A stretch of 64,000 bases of DNA, taken from positions 1-64,000 of the forward strand of contig JAEUKK010000190.1 in NCBI GenBank assembly GCA_016792625.1. Direction: 5' to 3'. Made by a program: the position numbers and the translations under genes. Under the pieces are notes generated by a model. It was not told the origin of the DNA. It made no database searches and saw nothing but the letters and a program-made list of their open reading frames with translations. Source of the DNA: Deltaproteobacteria bacterium. Lineage in GTDB: Bacteria > Myxococcota_A > UBA796 > UBA2385. Positions 17,422 to 27,141 of the stretch are shown here, piece after piece (position 1 is the stretch's first letter; the number at the start of each line of letters is the position of its first letter).

Positions 17422-19074
17422 TCAGCGCGCGGCCACCGCGCGACCGCCGCGCCAGCCATCGACCTCGGCGCGGATGCGGTCGTAGAGGATCTGATCGAGG
17501 TTGTTGCTCGCGACCTGGCCGGTGACCCCGTGGTCGGCCGCGCTCGCCGCGGTGGAGCCGTACTCGATGAAGATGAAGCGCCCGCGGGTCATCTGGGCGA
17601 TCTGGCGGAAGACCGCCGAGCCCGCGTCATCGAGGCCGCTGGCCGCGACCGTGTGCACCCGCACGCCCTTGTGGGCGGCGCCCGCCGCCGCGCGGCCGTA
17701 GGTCACCGGCTCTTGGTAGTCCATGTGGGGCGGCGCATCGGCGATGAGGAAGGCCACCTTGGCCGCGCCCGGCCGCCAGTCCATGTCGCTCACCGCCACC
17801 GCGAGGCCCTGGTTGAGGGACTCGGGGCCATCGCCGCCGCCGCCCGCCTGGATCTCCTGAATCGCCCGATCAAAGCCCAGCAGATCGCCGGTCATCGGGT
17901 GGGCCATCGTCAGGTACTGGTCACCCACGTCGCGGTAGAGCACCGCGCCATAGCGCAGGTCGACCGCCTGTGATCCGCGCAGGCGCTGGGTCAGGCTGAG
18001 CAAGGTCTGCTGCACACGCGCGATCTCGTCGCCCATCGAGCCGGTCGTGTCGATGATAAAGCAGACGTCCACCGGCACGGCGGCCTCGACCTGGGGCTCG
18101 ACCGCTAGGCGCATGCGCAGCGCCTCCTCCCCCGGGGCCCAGCGGGCCCGGGCGGCTTGGCCCTGGGCGCTGACCACCACCTGCAGGGGCGCCCGCTCGG
18201 GGCTGCCCGGCGCCGGCCGGCCCCAGCCGGGCACGACCAGGTCCGGGTAGTAGGGTGCCACGCCGTCCCCGGTCGTAAACGCCGTCCAGACGGTCTCTCC
18301 GGTGTCTTGGCGCACCACGTCCACCCGCGCGCCGGGCAGGGGGCGGCCGAGGCCGTCCTCGACCAGCACCCGCCGCTGGCCGCTGACCTCGAGGCGGTCG
18401 AGCGGGCCGGCGGGCCCCGCCGCGCCCTGCCAACGGCCGACAAACTGCAGGTAGGCGTCGAAGTTGGCGTTGTCGTCGGTCATCCCGGCGCGCAGGCCCG
18501 GCTGCTGTTGGGCCGGGGCGCCGGGGTAGCCGCCCTCGGCTCCACCCCAGTCATCGGCGCGGCTCGGCGCAGGCGCGGGCCGAGCCGCGGCCGCCTTGGG
18601 GGCGCCCGAGGGCGCGCCGTAGCCGCGGGTGCCCAGCCCGCCGAGGCCCCCGCCGCCCATGCCGCTGCCGCCCACGCCGAGGCCGCCGCTCCCGACGCTC
18701 TCGGCCACGCCCATGTCCAGATCCATGCCGGCGCTCCCGCCGCCGGCCCGGCGGAGCTCCCAGGCGCCCGCGGGGCTGACCTCGACCGGGGCGCTGGCGA
18801 CGGGGCCCGACAGGGGCAGGTCGGGCGCAGCCATGGGCGCAGCGGGCGCGGGCGCGGGGGCCAGCTCGGGCGCCAGCTCGGGGATCGTGCCCACCGGATC
18901 AGCGCCCAGCTCGGCGATCTGCGCAGGAGGCCCGGCGAGGGGGTCGAGGGCCGGCGCGGTCGGGGGCGTGTGCTCAGGCGCCGCCGCGCCCCGGTGGGCG
19001 GGCTCGCAGGCCGACAGGCTGAGCAGGCTGAGCAGCGGCAGGGGGAGCAGGGGCAGGCGGCGGGTGGGCATCAT
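17422..19074 (-). CDS. VWA-domain lipoprotein
   Basis: Predicted 550-residue lipoprotein with lipobox LSAC (Cys23). Order of parts: Pro/Ala-rich linker; Gly-rich segment (GVGGSGMGGGG-like, about residues 145-160); a TDDNANFDAYLQF element; a carboxypeptidase-regulatory/Ig-like beta domain (about 235-315); a von Willebrand A domain from about 335 with the metal-ion site DTTGS at 342-346 and a conserved Asp in LIADAPPH near 445. Such proteins bind partners through a divalent metal and are common in the envelope of myxobacteria and Bacteroidota. The double ATG at 19074/19071 follows GGAGGT. Partner and substrate are unknown. Confidence 0.88.
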   Translation of the reverse strand: MMPTRRLPLLPLPLLSLLSLSACEPAHRGAAAPEHTPPTAPALDPLAGPPAQIAELGADPVGTIPELAPELAPAPAPAAPMAAPDLPLSGPVASAPVEVSPAGAWELRRAGGGSAGMDLDMGVAESVGSGGLGVGGSGMGGGGLGGLGTRGYGAPSGAPKAAAARPAPAPSRADDWGGAEGGYPGAPAQQQPGLRAGMTDDNANFDAYLQFVGRWQGAAGPAGPLDRLEVSGQRRVLVEDGLGRPLPGARVDVVRQDTGETVWTAFTTGDGVAPYYPDLVVPGWGRPAPGSPERAPLQVVVSAQGQAARARWAPGEEALRMRLAVEPQVEAAVPVDVCFIIDTTGSMGDEIARVQQTLLSLTQRLRGSQAVDLRYGAVLYRDVGDQYLTMAHPMTGDLLGFDRAIQEIQAGGGGDGPESLNQGLAVAVSDMDWRPGAAKVAFLIADAPPHMDYQEPVTYGRAAAGAAHKGVRVHTVAASGLDDAGSAVFRQIAQMTRGRFIFIEYGSTAASAADHGVTGQVASNNLDQILYDRIRAEVDGWRGGRAVAAR

Positions 19075-19238
19075 GGGGACCTCCAGGGGAGCGGACACAG
19101 CGCCGGAACGCCGGTTCCCCGCCGCGCTTACAGGCCAGGCGGAGGCTCTGTGGCGGAAGGCCGACGTGGCCCTCCCGCCGGATGGCCCCGGCCAATAGGC
19201 GGCCCGCCCCGCAGAATTGCCCCGCCTTGGAGGTCCCC

Positions 19239-19532
19239 TTGTCCCCACGCCAGACCACCGCCGCCTTCACCCTCGCCGCCCTGAGCCTGACCGGCTGCTA
19301 CGCCGGCAAGACCGTCCAGATGGGTCAAGTGCCCGCCGAGACCGCCCACTACGTCATTGTGAAGACCAAGTGGACGGGCAGCATGGTGGTCTATGACTGC
19401 GTCAGCCGCCCCGACAGCAAGTGGGACCCCACCTGCCGCCAGGTCAAGATGATCTCCTCGGCCGAGGCGGCGCTGAGCGGCGCCGTGCAGAAGCTGCGGG
19501 GCAAAGACGAGGCGCCGGCGGAGGAGAAGTAG
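19239..19532 (+). CDS. Small lipoprotein
   Basis: Lipoprotein of 97 residues beginning at TTG 19239, which follows GGAGG by 5 nt and yields a clean signal peptide ending in LTGC (Cys20). The mature part is short and has two Cys residues (in YDCVS and PTCRQ) that could form a disulphide. The C-terminus is charged (EEK). The frame is open 57 nt further upstream, but those residues would spoil the signal peptide. No family recognised. It is divergent from the VWA lipoprotein. Confidence 0.7.
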   Translation: MSPRQTTAAFTLAALSLTGCYAGKTVQMGQVPAETAHYVIVKTKWTGSMVVYDCVSRPDSKWDPTCRQVKMISSAEAALSGAVQKLRGKDEAPAEEK

Positions 19533-19560
19533 GCGCCCGCGCGGGGCCGAATCCGCCGAC

Positions 19561-19581
19561 CCGCGCGGCCGCCCCGCGCGG
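19561..19581 (+). terminator. GC hairpin after the small lipoprotein gene
   Basis: Two copies of CCGCGCGG, which pair with each other across a 5-nt loop, start 29 nt after the stop and are followed by TTAGG. The motif is self-complementary and lacks a proper T-run, so it is only a possible terminator. Confidence 0.35.
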
Positions 19582-19646
19582 TTAGGCCCCGCTCCGGTGC
19601 GCCACCCGCCATGGCGGCGCCCGCGCAGCCACGCCGGAGGGATCGC

Positions 19647-21683
19647 ATGGGCGCGCAGCTCCTCGCCGCCCGCGCCGAGCTCGCCGCGCTGATCGGCGCG
19701 CTGAGCCCCGCCGAGCGCAGCCGCCTGGGCGCCGCCCTCGAGCTGCCCCCAGCGGCGGTCGGCCGGGCCGCGGGCAGCCGGGGCGCCGAGCTGCTCCTGT
19801 CCGCCATGCTCGCGCCCGAGGTGCAGGCCGCCGTGGTCCTCCGCGAGCTGCGCCGCTGCTGCCCGGCGTCGCTGCGCCGCATCGACCAGATCGCGTCGCG
19901 CTGCCTGCCCTTGGCCGAGCGCATCGGCCGCGTGGCGCCCGCGCTGCCGCCGCTCCGCCGCTTCTCCGGCCGCGAGGCCGAGCTGGCCGCCGCGCACGCC
20001 GGCCTCGACGCGGGCCACACGACCTGGGTCTGCGGGCCGGCTGGCGCCGGCCGCCTGAGCTTGCTCGCCCGCATCGGCCGCGACCGGGTTGGCAGCCACA
20101 GCGTGGTCTGGACGGTGCGCGGGCCCGACCCCGCGCGGGTCGACCTCGACCTGAGCCAGCTCGCCGGAGCGCTGGGGCTGCCCGCCGAGGCCGAAGAAGC
20201 CCGCGGCTGGCTCTCCGAGAACAATGACTGGCTCATTATCCTCATCGACACCGACCCAGACTCCGCGGCGGTCTTCGGCCCCGGCGCCTGCCTTTGCTCG
20301 GCCGAGGCGCCCCCGCCCACCCTGCTCGAGCGCGCGCCCACCGCAGGCGGCGCCGAAGAGGAGGACAGCGGCCCCGCCGACCCCGCCGCTGAGCCCCCCG
20401 CCGCTCCGGCCCCGCGCGGCGCGGCGCTGACCCTGGCCTGGAGCGCGGCCGCCGCCACCGAGGCGCCCGGCGACGAGCTGCCTTGGACGCTGGCAGAGGC
20501 CCGGGGTGCGCTGTGGCGGGCGGCGCGCCCACAGCCCCGCGCGCCCTGGGCCACGCAGCCCCCACGCACGGTGGTCCAGCTCGGCCCGGGCGAGGGCCTG
20601 GCCCAGCAGCTCAGCCGCGTCACCGGCCGAAGCGGGCCGCTCGAGGCCCAGCTCGCCGCATTGCGGGCCACGCTCGAGCCCGAAGAGGACGCGCTGCTGC
20701 AGGTCCTCGGCGCCTTGGGCCCGGCACCGGTGCCCTTGGGGCTGCTGCTCGCCCCGCGCCTCGACGGCGCGCCGGCGTGGATGGGGCCGCTGCTGCGCAG
20801 CCGGTTCACCGCCGAGGGCGCCGCCCGTCGTTTGGTCAGCGCCGAGGTGGCCCGCCGCGACGGGGGCGGCCTCTGGTTGAGCGAGGCGGTCCGGGCCGCC
20901 CTGCGCACCACCCCACCCGACCCGGGCCTCGACCCGACCCTCTGCGCCCTGCTCGGCGAGGCCCTGGCGGCGGGCGCCGAAGATCCCCGCGCCCTGATGC
21001 CCCACATCCACGCGGTCGTCGGCCGGGTGGCCGCGCCGCTGCGCTGCCGCCTGCTCGCCCGCGTCGGCCGCGCGCTGGCCGAGCCCGACGCGCCGCGCGC
21101 GCGCCTCTACCTGCGGCGGGCGCTGAGCGGCGGCGGACTGACGGGCCCCGACCGGGCCACCGCGCAGAACGACCTCGGGGTGCTCACGCGGCGCGGGGGT
21201 GACCCCGCCGGGGCCCGCGCCCTGCTGCGGGCGGCCTTGGCCGGGGACGCCGCCGACAGCGGCGCCGACCCCGAGGCCACCGCAAGCCTGCACTACCACA
21301 TTGCCCTCTGTTGCATTGATCTCGGCGAGCGGCAGGCTGCCCGGCAGGCGCTGGACGCCGCGCTCGCCCTGCTCGAGGTCCCGCGCGCGGCGCTGCTGCG
21401 CGGGCTGTGCGCGCTGCGCCACGGGCAGCTGTCCCACGCCGAGGGGCGGGCCGACGAGGCCCGCTTTTGGCTGGAGCGGGCGCGCCGCGACCTGCAGCGG
21501 GCCAGCGCCGCCCCCGACCGCGCGCTCGAGCTCGAGCTCACCGCGGCGGCGGTCGAAGAAGAGGCGGGGGACCGCGCCCGCGCCCTCCAGCACGCCGAGC
21601 GGGCTTGGGGCCTCGCGCGCAGCGGCGGGGACGCCCAGCTCCAGGCCCAGGCCCGGGCCCTGCTCGAGCGGCTCGACGGCTAA
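19647..21683 (+). CDS. Degenerate STAND/NB-ARC-like TPR protein
   Basis: Protein of 678 residues. The first ~90 residues form a compact helical domain that could be an effector-associated or death-like adaptor. FSGREAEL (106-113) is the usual entry to a STAND NTPase. The P-loop reads GPAGAGRLS (130-138), with Arg136 in place of the catalytic Lys and Leu137 in place of Ser/Thr. The Walker-B-like strand LIILIDTD lies at about 196-203. After an Ala/Pro-rich insertion and a winged-helix-like part come TPR-like helices (about 480-678). It is probably a sensor or scaffold that no longer hydrolyses ATP, or does so poorly. ATG 19647 is chosen over ATG 19611 because GGAGG lies at the right distance. 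Its stop overlaps the stop of the convergent gene. Confidence 0.7.
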   Translation: MGAQLLAARAELAALIGALSPAERSRLGAALELPPAAVGRAAGSRGAELLLSAMLAPEVQAAVVLRELRRCCPASLRRIDQIASRCLPLAERIGRVAPALPPLRRFSGREAELAAAHAGLDAGHTTWVCGPAGAGRLSLLARIGRDRVGSHSVVWTVRGPDPARVDLDLSQLAGALGLPAEAEEARGWLSENNDWLIILIDTDPDSAAVFGPGACLCSAEAPPPTLLERAPTAGGAEEEDSGPADPAAEPPAAPAPRGAALTLAWSAAAATEAPGDELPWTLAEARGALWRAARPQPRAPWATQPPRTVVQLGPGEGLAQQLSRVTGRSGPLEAQLAALRATLEPEEDALLQVLGALGPAPVPLGLLLAPRLDGAPAWMGPLLRSRFTAEGAARRLVSAEVARRDGGGLWLSEAVRAALRTTPPDPGLDPTLCALLGEALAAGAEDPRALMPHIHAVVGRVAAPLRCRLLARVGRALAEPDAPRARLYLRRALSGGGLTGPDRATAQNDLGVLTRRGGDPAGARALLRAALAGDAADSGADPEATASLHYHIALCCIDLGERQAARQALDAALALLEVPRAALLRGLCALRHGQLSHAEGRADEARFWLERARRDLQRASAAPDRALELELTAAAVEEEAGDRARALQHAERAWGLARSGGDAQLQAQARALLERLDG

Positions 21684-23044
21684 AGCTCCGCGCCTGCATC
21701 GGACGGGTCGGGGCCGAGCTGCGCCGGACGGGTCGGGGGCGGCCCCAAGATCGCGTCGCGGCGGCGCAGCCAGCGCCCAAAAGCCGCGGGCGCGGCGGGC
21801 ACCCGCAGGTGGTGCAGCTCCACGGCCTGCATGCGGGCGAGGGTGGGGCCCAAGCGGGCCACCACCCGGGGCGCCCGGGCCGCGCGCCAGAGCAGGCCGG
21901 GCAGCTCGGTGGGCGCGGGGCGCATGGCCTCTTGCAGCAGCCCGCGCAGCAGCAGGGGCGGGCTGGTCAGGCCACTCGCGAAGAGCGCGGCGAGCTCCTC
22001 GGGCCGCAGCTGGGCGCTCAGCCGGGCGAAGACCACCGCCGCGCAGGCACCCCCGCCAAAACGCTGGTGGAAGCGGGCGGTCCAGGCCTGTGGGGCGCCA
22101 CCGCTGGCGAGGTGGGCGGCGAGGTCAGCCGCAGCGCGCAGCTGCAGGCCGATGCCCGAGCCGTGGGCGGCGAAGACCATGCCCGCCGCGTCGCCAAAAC
22201 GGAGCAGGCGGCCCTCCACCAGGGGGCCGAGCGGGGGCCCGATGGGGATGGCCCGGGCGCCGCCGAAGCGCCGGGCGCCGATCCAAGGGTGCTCGCCGAG
22301 GAAGCGCTGCTGCAGGGTGATCCCCGAGGCGAAGCCGAGCCCAGGGATGCCGCCGGTGAGCAGCGCCAGCGCCGGGCCCGCGGGGTCGTCGAGGTCGAGC
22401 CGCGCGTTGATGATCGAGTAGCCGCCGCTGATCCCGGTGAAGACCGCGGTGTCGCCGGCGGCCATGCCGCGGTCGGCGAAGAAGCGCGCGGCGGCCACAT
22501 CGTCCACCACGTCAAAGACGGCCTGCGCTGCCACACAGAGCTCGGTCGCGGCGGGGCGCGGCGCCGGGCGCAGGCCCAGCCCGCCGAGGCCGCTCGCGTC
22601 GACGACCAGCGGCGCCTGCAACTGCGCGCCCCCGCGCAGGCTGAGGACCGCGCCCGCGGGCCCCTCGGCGTAGTCGATGACCTCGACCTCACCCTCCAGG
22701 GTCACGCCGGCGGCGCGGGCGTCCCGCTGCAGGCGCGCCACGAGGTGCCGCATGTCGACGTCAAGCAGGTCGGCCCCGTCGAGAGTGACGCGCTGCGGGC
22801 CCATCCCCGCAATCATGTGGAAGGGGCCGCCCGCCCCGCCCAGCTCGGCCCCCTGCGGCTGCGGCAGGCCCGCCTCGGCGAAAGCGCCCCTAGGCACGCC
22901 ATTGAGCCAGCGCGCACCCGCCTCGTCCAGCGGACGTTTGTCGAAGGCGCGCACGCGCAGCCCGGCGCGGGCCGCGGCGCGGGCCACGGCGGCGCCGGCG
23001 GTGCCGCAGCCGATCACGATCAGGTCGAGGGGAGCGGCGGACAT
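21680..23044 (-). CDS. FAD-dependent oxidoreductase, geranylgeranyl-reductase-like
   Basis: Protein of 454 residues with an N-terminal Rossmann dinucleotide motif IGCGTAGAA (about 9-17) and the second FAD motif FGDAAG with the HGSGIGLQL continuation in the C-terminal half. This is the pattern of geranylgeranyl reductase/halogenase-like group A flavoproteins. The substrate could be an isoprenoid, lipid or secondary metabolite; nothing nearby decides it. ATG 23044 follows GGAGGTCC. The gene is convergent with the STAND-like gene and shares 4 bp of stop codons with it, and is divergent from the PG-binding gene. Confidence 0.8.
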   Translation of the reverse strand: MSAAPLDLIVIGCGTAGAAVARAAARAGLRVRAFDKRPLDEAGARWLNGVPRGAFAEAGLPQPQGAELGGAGGPFHMIAGMGPQRVTLDGADLLDVDMRHLVARLQRDARAAGVTLEGEVEVIDYAEGPAGAVLSLRGGAQLQAPLVVDASGLGGLGLRPAPRPAATELCVAAQAVFDVVDDVAAARFFADRGMAAGDTAVFTGISGGYSIINARLDLDDPAGPALALLTGGIPGLGFASGITLQQRFLGEHPWIGARRFGGARAIPIGPPLGPLVEGRLLRFGDAAGMVFAAHGSGIGLQLRAAADLAAHLASGGAPQAWTARFHQRFGGGACAAVVFARLSAQLRPEELAALFASGLTSPPLLLRGLLQEAMRPAPTELPGLLWRAARAPRVVARLGPTLARMQAVELHHLRVPAAPAAFGRWLRRRDAILGPPPTRPAQLGPDPSDAGAEL

Positions 23045-23178
23045 GGACCTCCGGGGGCGCGCGGCGGGTGACCGCCGCACCCTCCGCTGAAGCACCCGCC
23101 GGCGTCAAGGGCGAGGGCCTGCGCGTCGGCCGAGCCCCGCGCTATGCTCCACGCTCCCCAGCCCTCCGGAGCCGCGGT

Positions 23179-24033
23179 TTGAGCAGCCAGCGCCGCCAGC
23201 CCCAGCGCGCCGCCCAGCCCTCGCGGGCCGTGGCCTCGGCGCGCGCCCGGGGCGGCCCGCCGAGCAACGCGGCCCAGCTCGACCGGATGCGGGCCCACCT
23301 CAGCCCGCGCGCCGCCCAAGAGGTCCTCGCCCGCCTCGGCTTCGGCGGTGAGGTGGCCGACCGCTGGGACCCCGACCGCCGCGCCGGCCTCGCCGCCTTC
23401 CAAGAGGCGCTGGGCCTGCAGCCGACCGGCGAGCTCGATCCGATCACCGAAGCGGCCCTACAGCACGCTCACCTCGCACGGGTGAGCTTCCGCGAGCTGC
23501 TGGCGATCGCGCCGGATCTCGAGCAGCGCAGCGCGCTCGACCTGCTGCCCGGGGTCAACACCGGCATGGCCCGGGCCGATGTGAGCAACGCCCAGCGCAA
23601 GGCGGCCTTCCTCGCCCAGCTCGCCCAAGAGTCGGCCGGTTTTCAGCGCCTCGACGGCGGGGGCCAGGGCCTGCTGCCGGCCCGGGGTGAGGCCGAGCCC
23701 TCCCCCGTGGCGGTGGGCCAAGCCGCCGCCGCGCGGTGGAGCGAGGGCGGCTTCAACGCCCTGGCCGATCAGGGCATGTTCGCCACGATCAGCGCCCAGC
23801 TCGGCGTACCCGAAGCGCAGGCGGCCGAGCTGCGCGTGCATGTGCGCGACGTGATCGGCCGCGCGCGGGCGAACCCGGGCTTCTTCGACGCCCTGCCGCC
23901 CGGGGTGGCGGTCGACGAGGGTGAGGGGCCGCCGCTGCTGTGGGCCGAGAATGACCTCGACGAGTCCACCGACGAGCAGGAAGATCCCGCCCGGCCCCGC
24001 CAACGGGTGCCGAGCATCGGCGACTTCCTCTAA
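23179..24033 (+). CDS. Peptidoglycan-binding protein with degenerate GH19-like domain
   Basis: Protein of 284 residues. A PG-binding-1 domain (about 45-95; WDPDRRAGLAAFQ, TGELD) precedes a domain related to putative GH19 chitinases/muralytic enzymes. FLAQLAQESAGF corresponds to the family FLAQ-HESGGF helix (His replaced by Gln, Glu kept), and GFNALADQGMF to the conserved GLNALAD segment. The GRG-QLTGR catalytic core that normally lies between them is missing. It may bind wall glycan without cutting it. The start is uncertain: TTG 23179 has CGGAG about 8 nt upstream; the frame is open to 23068. It ends 21 bp from the convergent ion-channel gene. Confidence 0.65.
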   Translation: MSSQRRQPQRAAQPSRAVASARARGGPPSNAAQLDRMRAHLSPRAAQEVLARLGFGGEVADRWDPDRRAGLAAFQEALGLQPTGELDPITEAALQHAHLARVSFRELLAIAPDLEQRSALDLLPGVNTGMARADVSNAQRKAAFLAQLAQESAGFQRLDGGGQGLLPARGEAEPSPVAVGQAAAARWSEGGFNALADQGMFATISAQLGVPEAQAAELRVHVRDVIGRARANPGFFDALPPGVAVDEGEGPPLLWAENDLDESTDEQEDPARPRQRVPSIGDFL

Positions 24034-24054
24034 AGGCCGCGGTCGGGGCCGCCT

Positions 24055-24972
24055 TTACTTGGCGCCCGACTCTTCGCGGCTCTCTTCGGCTTTGCGCAGG
24101 CGCACCCGCAGGTTCATCAGCTCGCCCTGCAGCTCGCTGACCTTGTCGACCAGCAGGTTCAGGTCGTCCTCGACCGAGGGGGCGCCGTCGCGCTGCAGGT
24201 TCAGCATGCGGTCGGCCTCTTCGTTCTCGGCCCGGGCCTCTTCCATGCCGCCCATGATGACGCCGATGAACAAGTTGAGGATGACCATCGAGCCGAGCAA
24301 CATGAACGAGATGAAGAAGACCGCGCCGAAGACCGGGTGCGCCGCGCTGTGGGTGCACATGTCGGTGAAGTCTTGGTATCCGAAGCGCTCGCAGCCGAAC
24401 ATGTTGATATACATGACATCGGTCCACGCGTCGCCGGTCACCAAGCGGAAGAGCGAGACCATGGCGATGGGCAAGCTGCCGAAGTGGCGCGGATCGTTCT
24501 GGCCGAAGATGAAGACGCCGGCCACCGAGTAGACGTAGAACAGCAGGCTCAACAGCAAGGCGACGTAGCCCATGCTCGGGATCGACTTGAGCAGCGCGCC
24601 GACGAGCACCTGCAGCTTGGGCAGCGCCCGCACCAGCTTGAGCACCCGCAGCAGCCGGGCCAGCCGCAGCACCGCCACGTACTGGCCGCCCACCGGCATG
24701 TAGCAGACGGCCACGATGAAGAAATCGAAGACGTTCCACGGGTCGCGGAAGTAGCGCCACGGCTGCCGGCCCTCGGCGCCGATCTTGGTGATCGCCTCGA
24801 CCGTAAAGATCGCCAAGATCACCTTGTCGATGAAGTGCAGCGGCCCGCCGATCTTCTCGATGATCGTCGGCGATGTCTCGAGGCCGACGATGACCCCCGC
24901 GATCAAGATGACGAGGGTGACGAGGTTCTGAAAGCGGGCAGACTCAGCGATGGACCGGCAGAGCTGGACCAT
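24055..24972 (-). CDS. NaChBac-type voltage-gated cation channel
   Basis: Six-helix single-domain channel of 305 residues, forming a homotetramer in the inner membrane. S4 carries charges every third residue: R103, R106, R109, K112, R115. The pore helix and filter read FRLVTGDAW (T179-G180-D181-A182-W183), where NaChBac/NavAb have TLESW. A pore-S6 insertion of about 20 residues contains Cys194 and Cys206. S6 (about 215-240) is followed by an acidic neck and a C-terminal coiled coil (about 268-296), as in BacNav tetramerisation domains. The filter resembles the TGD of T-type Ca2+ channel domains more than that of Na+ channels. ATG 24972 has GGAG 7 nt upstream. Confidence 0.92.
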   Translation of the reverse strand: MVQLCRSIAESARFQNLVTLVILIAGVIVGLETSPTIIEKIGGPLHFIDKVILAIFTVEAITKIGAEGRQPWRYFRDPWNVFDFFIVAVCYMPVGGQYVAVLRLARLLRVLKLVRALPKLQVLVGALLKSIPSMGYVALLLSLLFYVYSVAGVFIFGQNDPRHFGSLPIAMVSLFRLVTGDAWTDVMYINMFGCERFGYQDFTDMCTHSAAHPVFGAVFFISFMLLGSMVILNLFIGVIMGGMEEARAENEEADRMLNLQRDGAPSVEDDLNLLVDKVSELQGELMNLRVRLRKAEESREESGAK

Positions 24973-25123
24973 GATCGGCTCCAGGGCGGCGAAGGAGCCG
25001 CGGGGCGGCGCGCTTAGCCCGCCCCGATCCGGCGGGCACCGGCCCGGGCGGCCGCTGCAACATGTCGACACCGACCCGCCCCAGAGCGCGACCTGCCGCG
25101 GCGGGCGGGCGCCCCAACGACGA

Positions 25124-25148
25124 CGCGCCCGCCGGAGGGGCGGGCGCG
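25124..25148 (-). terminator. Terminator-like hairpin after atpC
   Basis: Perfect 10-bp arms (CGCGCCCGCC/GGCGGGCGCG) around 5 nt, 29 nt after the atpC stop on the minus strand, followed by TCGTCGTT. Likely end of the ATP synthase operon, although the T content is low. Confidence 0.55.
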
Positions 25149-25177
25149 CAGAGACTGCACAGAAGCGGAGCCTGAGC

Positions 25178-25567
25178 TCAGGCCTCGAGGCGGGCGCTGG
25201 CCAGCTCGGCGGCGGCGCGGGCCTCGACCCACTCGGGGCTGTCGGGGCTGGCGTGCATCAAGCGCGACTCCGCCGCGGCCAGGGCCTCGGCAGCGGCGCC
25301 CTTGTCGACAGAGCCCGCCTGCTCGCACAGATCAACGAGCAGGGTGACCTTCTCAGCGCTGACCTCGGCGAAGCCCGCCCCGACCAAGAAGCGGGTCTGG
25401 CCGCCGCCTTGGTGCAGGGTGACCACGCCGGGCCGGGTGGCGCTGAGCAGCAGCGCGTGGCCGGGCAGGGCGCCGAACTCGCCGCTGAGCCCGGGGGCCT
25501 GCACCTCATCCACCGTGCCGGTCCAGGCGACGGCGGCGGGCGTGACGATCTGGACCGACAGGGACAT
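25178..25567 (-). CDS. atpC: ATP synthase F1 subunit epsilon
   Basis: Central-stalk subunit of 129 residues that couples and inhibits F1. It has the N-terminal beta-sandwich with the GEFGALPGHA motif (about 30-39), conserved in all epsilon subunits, and the C-terminal two-helix domain (about 90-129). It starts 3 bp after atpD, with its GGAGG site inside the end of atpD, so the two are tightly coupled. It is the last gene of the operon, followed by a hairpin. Confidence 0.96.
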   Translation of the reverse strand: MSLSVQIVTPAAVAWTGTVDEVQAPGLSGEFGALPGHALLLSATRPGVVTLHQGGGQTRFLVGAGFAEVSAEKVTLLVDLCEQAGSVDKGAAAEALAAAESRLMHASPDSPEWVEARAAAELASARLEA

Positions 25568-25570
25568 GGC

Positions 25571-27061
<1,491 letters not shown>

Positions 27062-27141
27062 GCGGGTCTCCTACGGGGAGGAAGCGGAGGGGGAGAGGGA
27101 CAGAAGGGGGCGGCGACGGGCCCAAAGGCCCGCCAGCGGGT

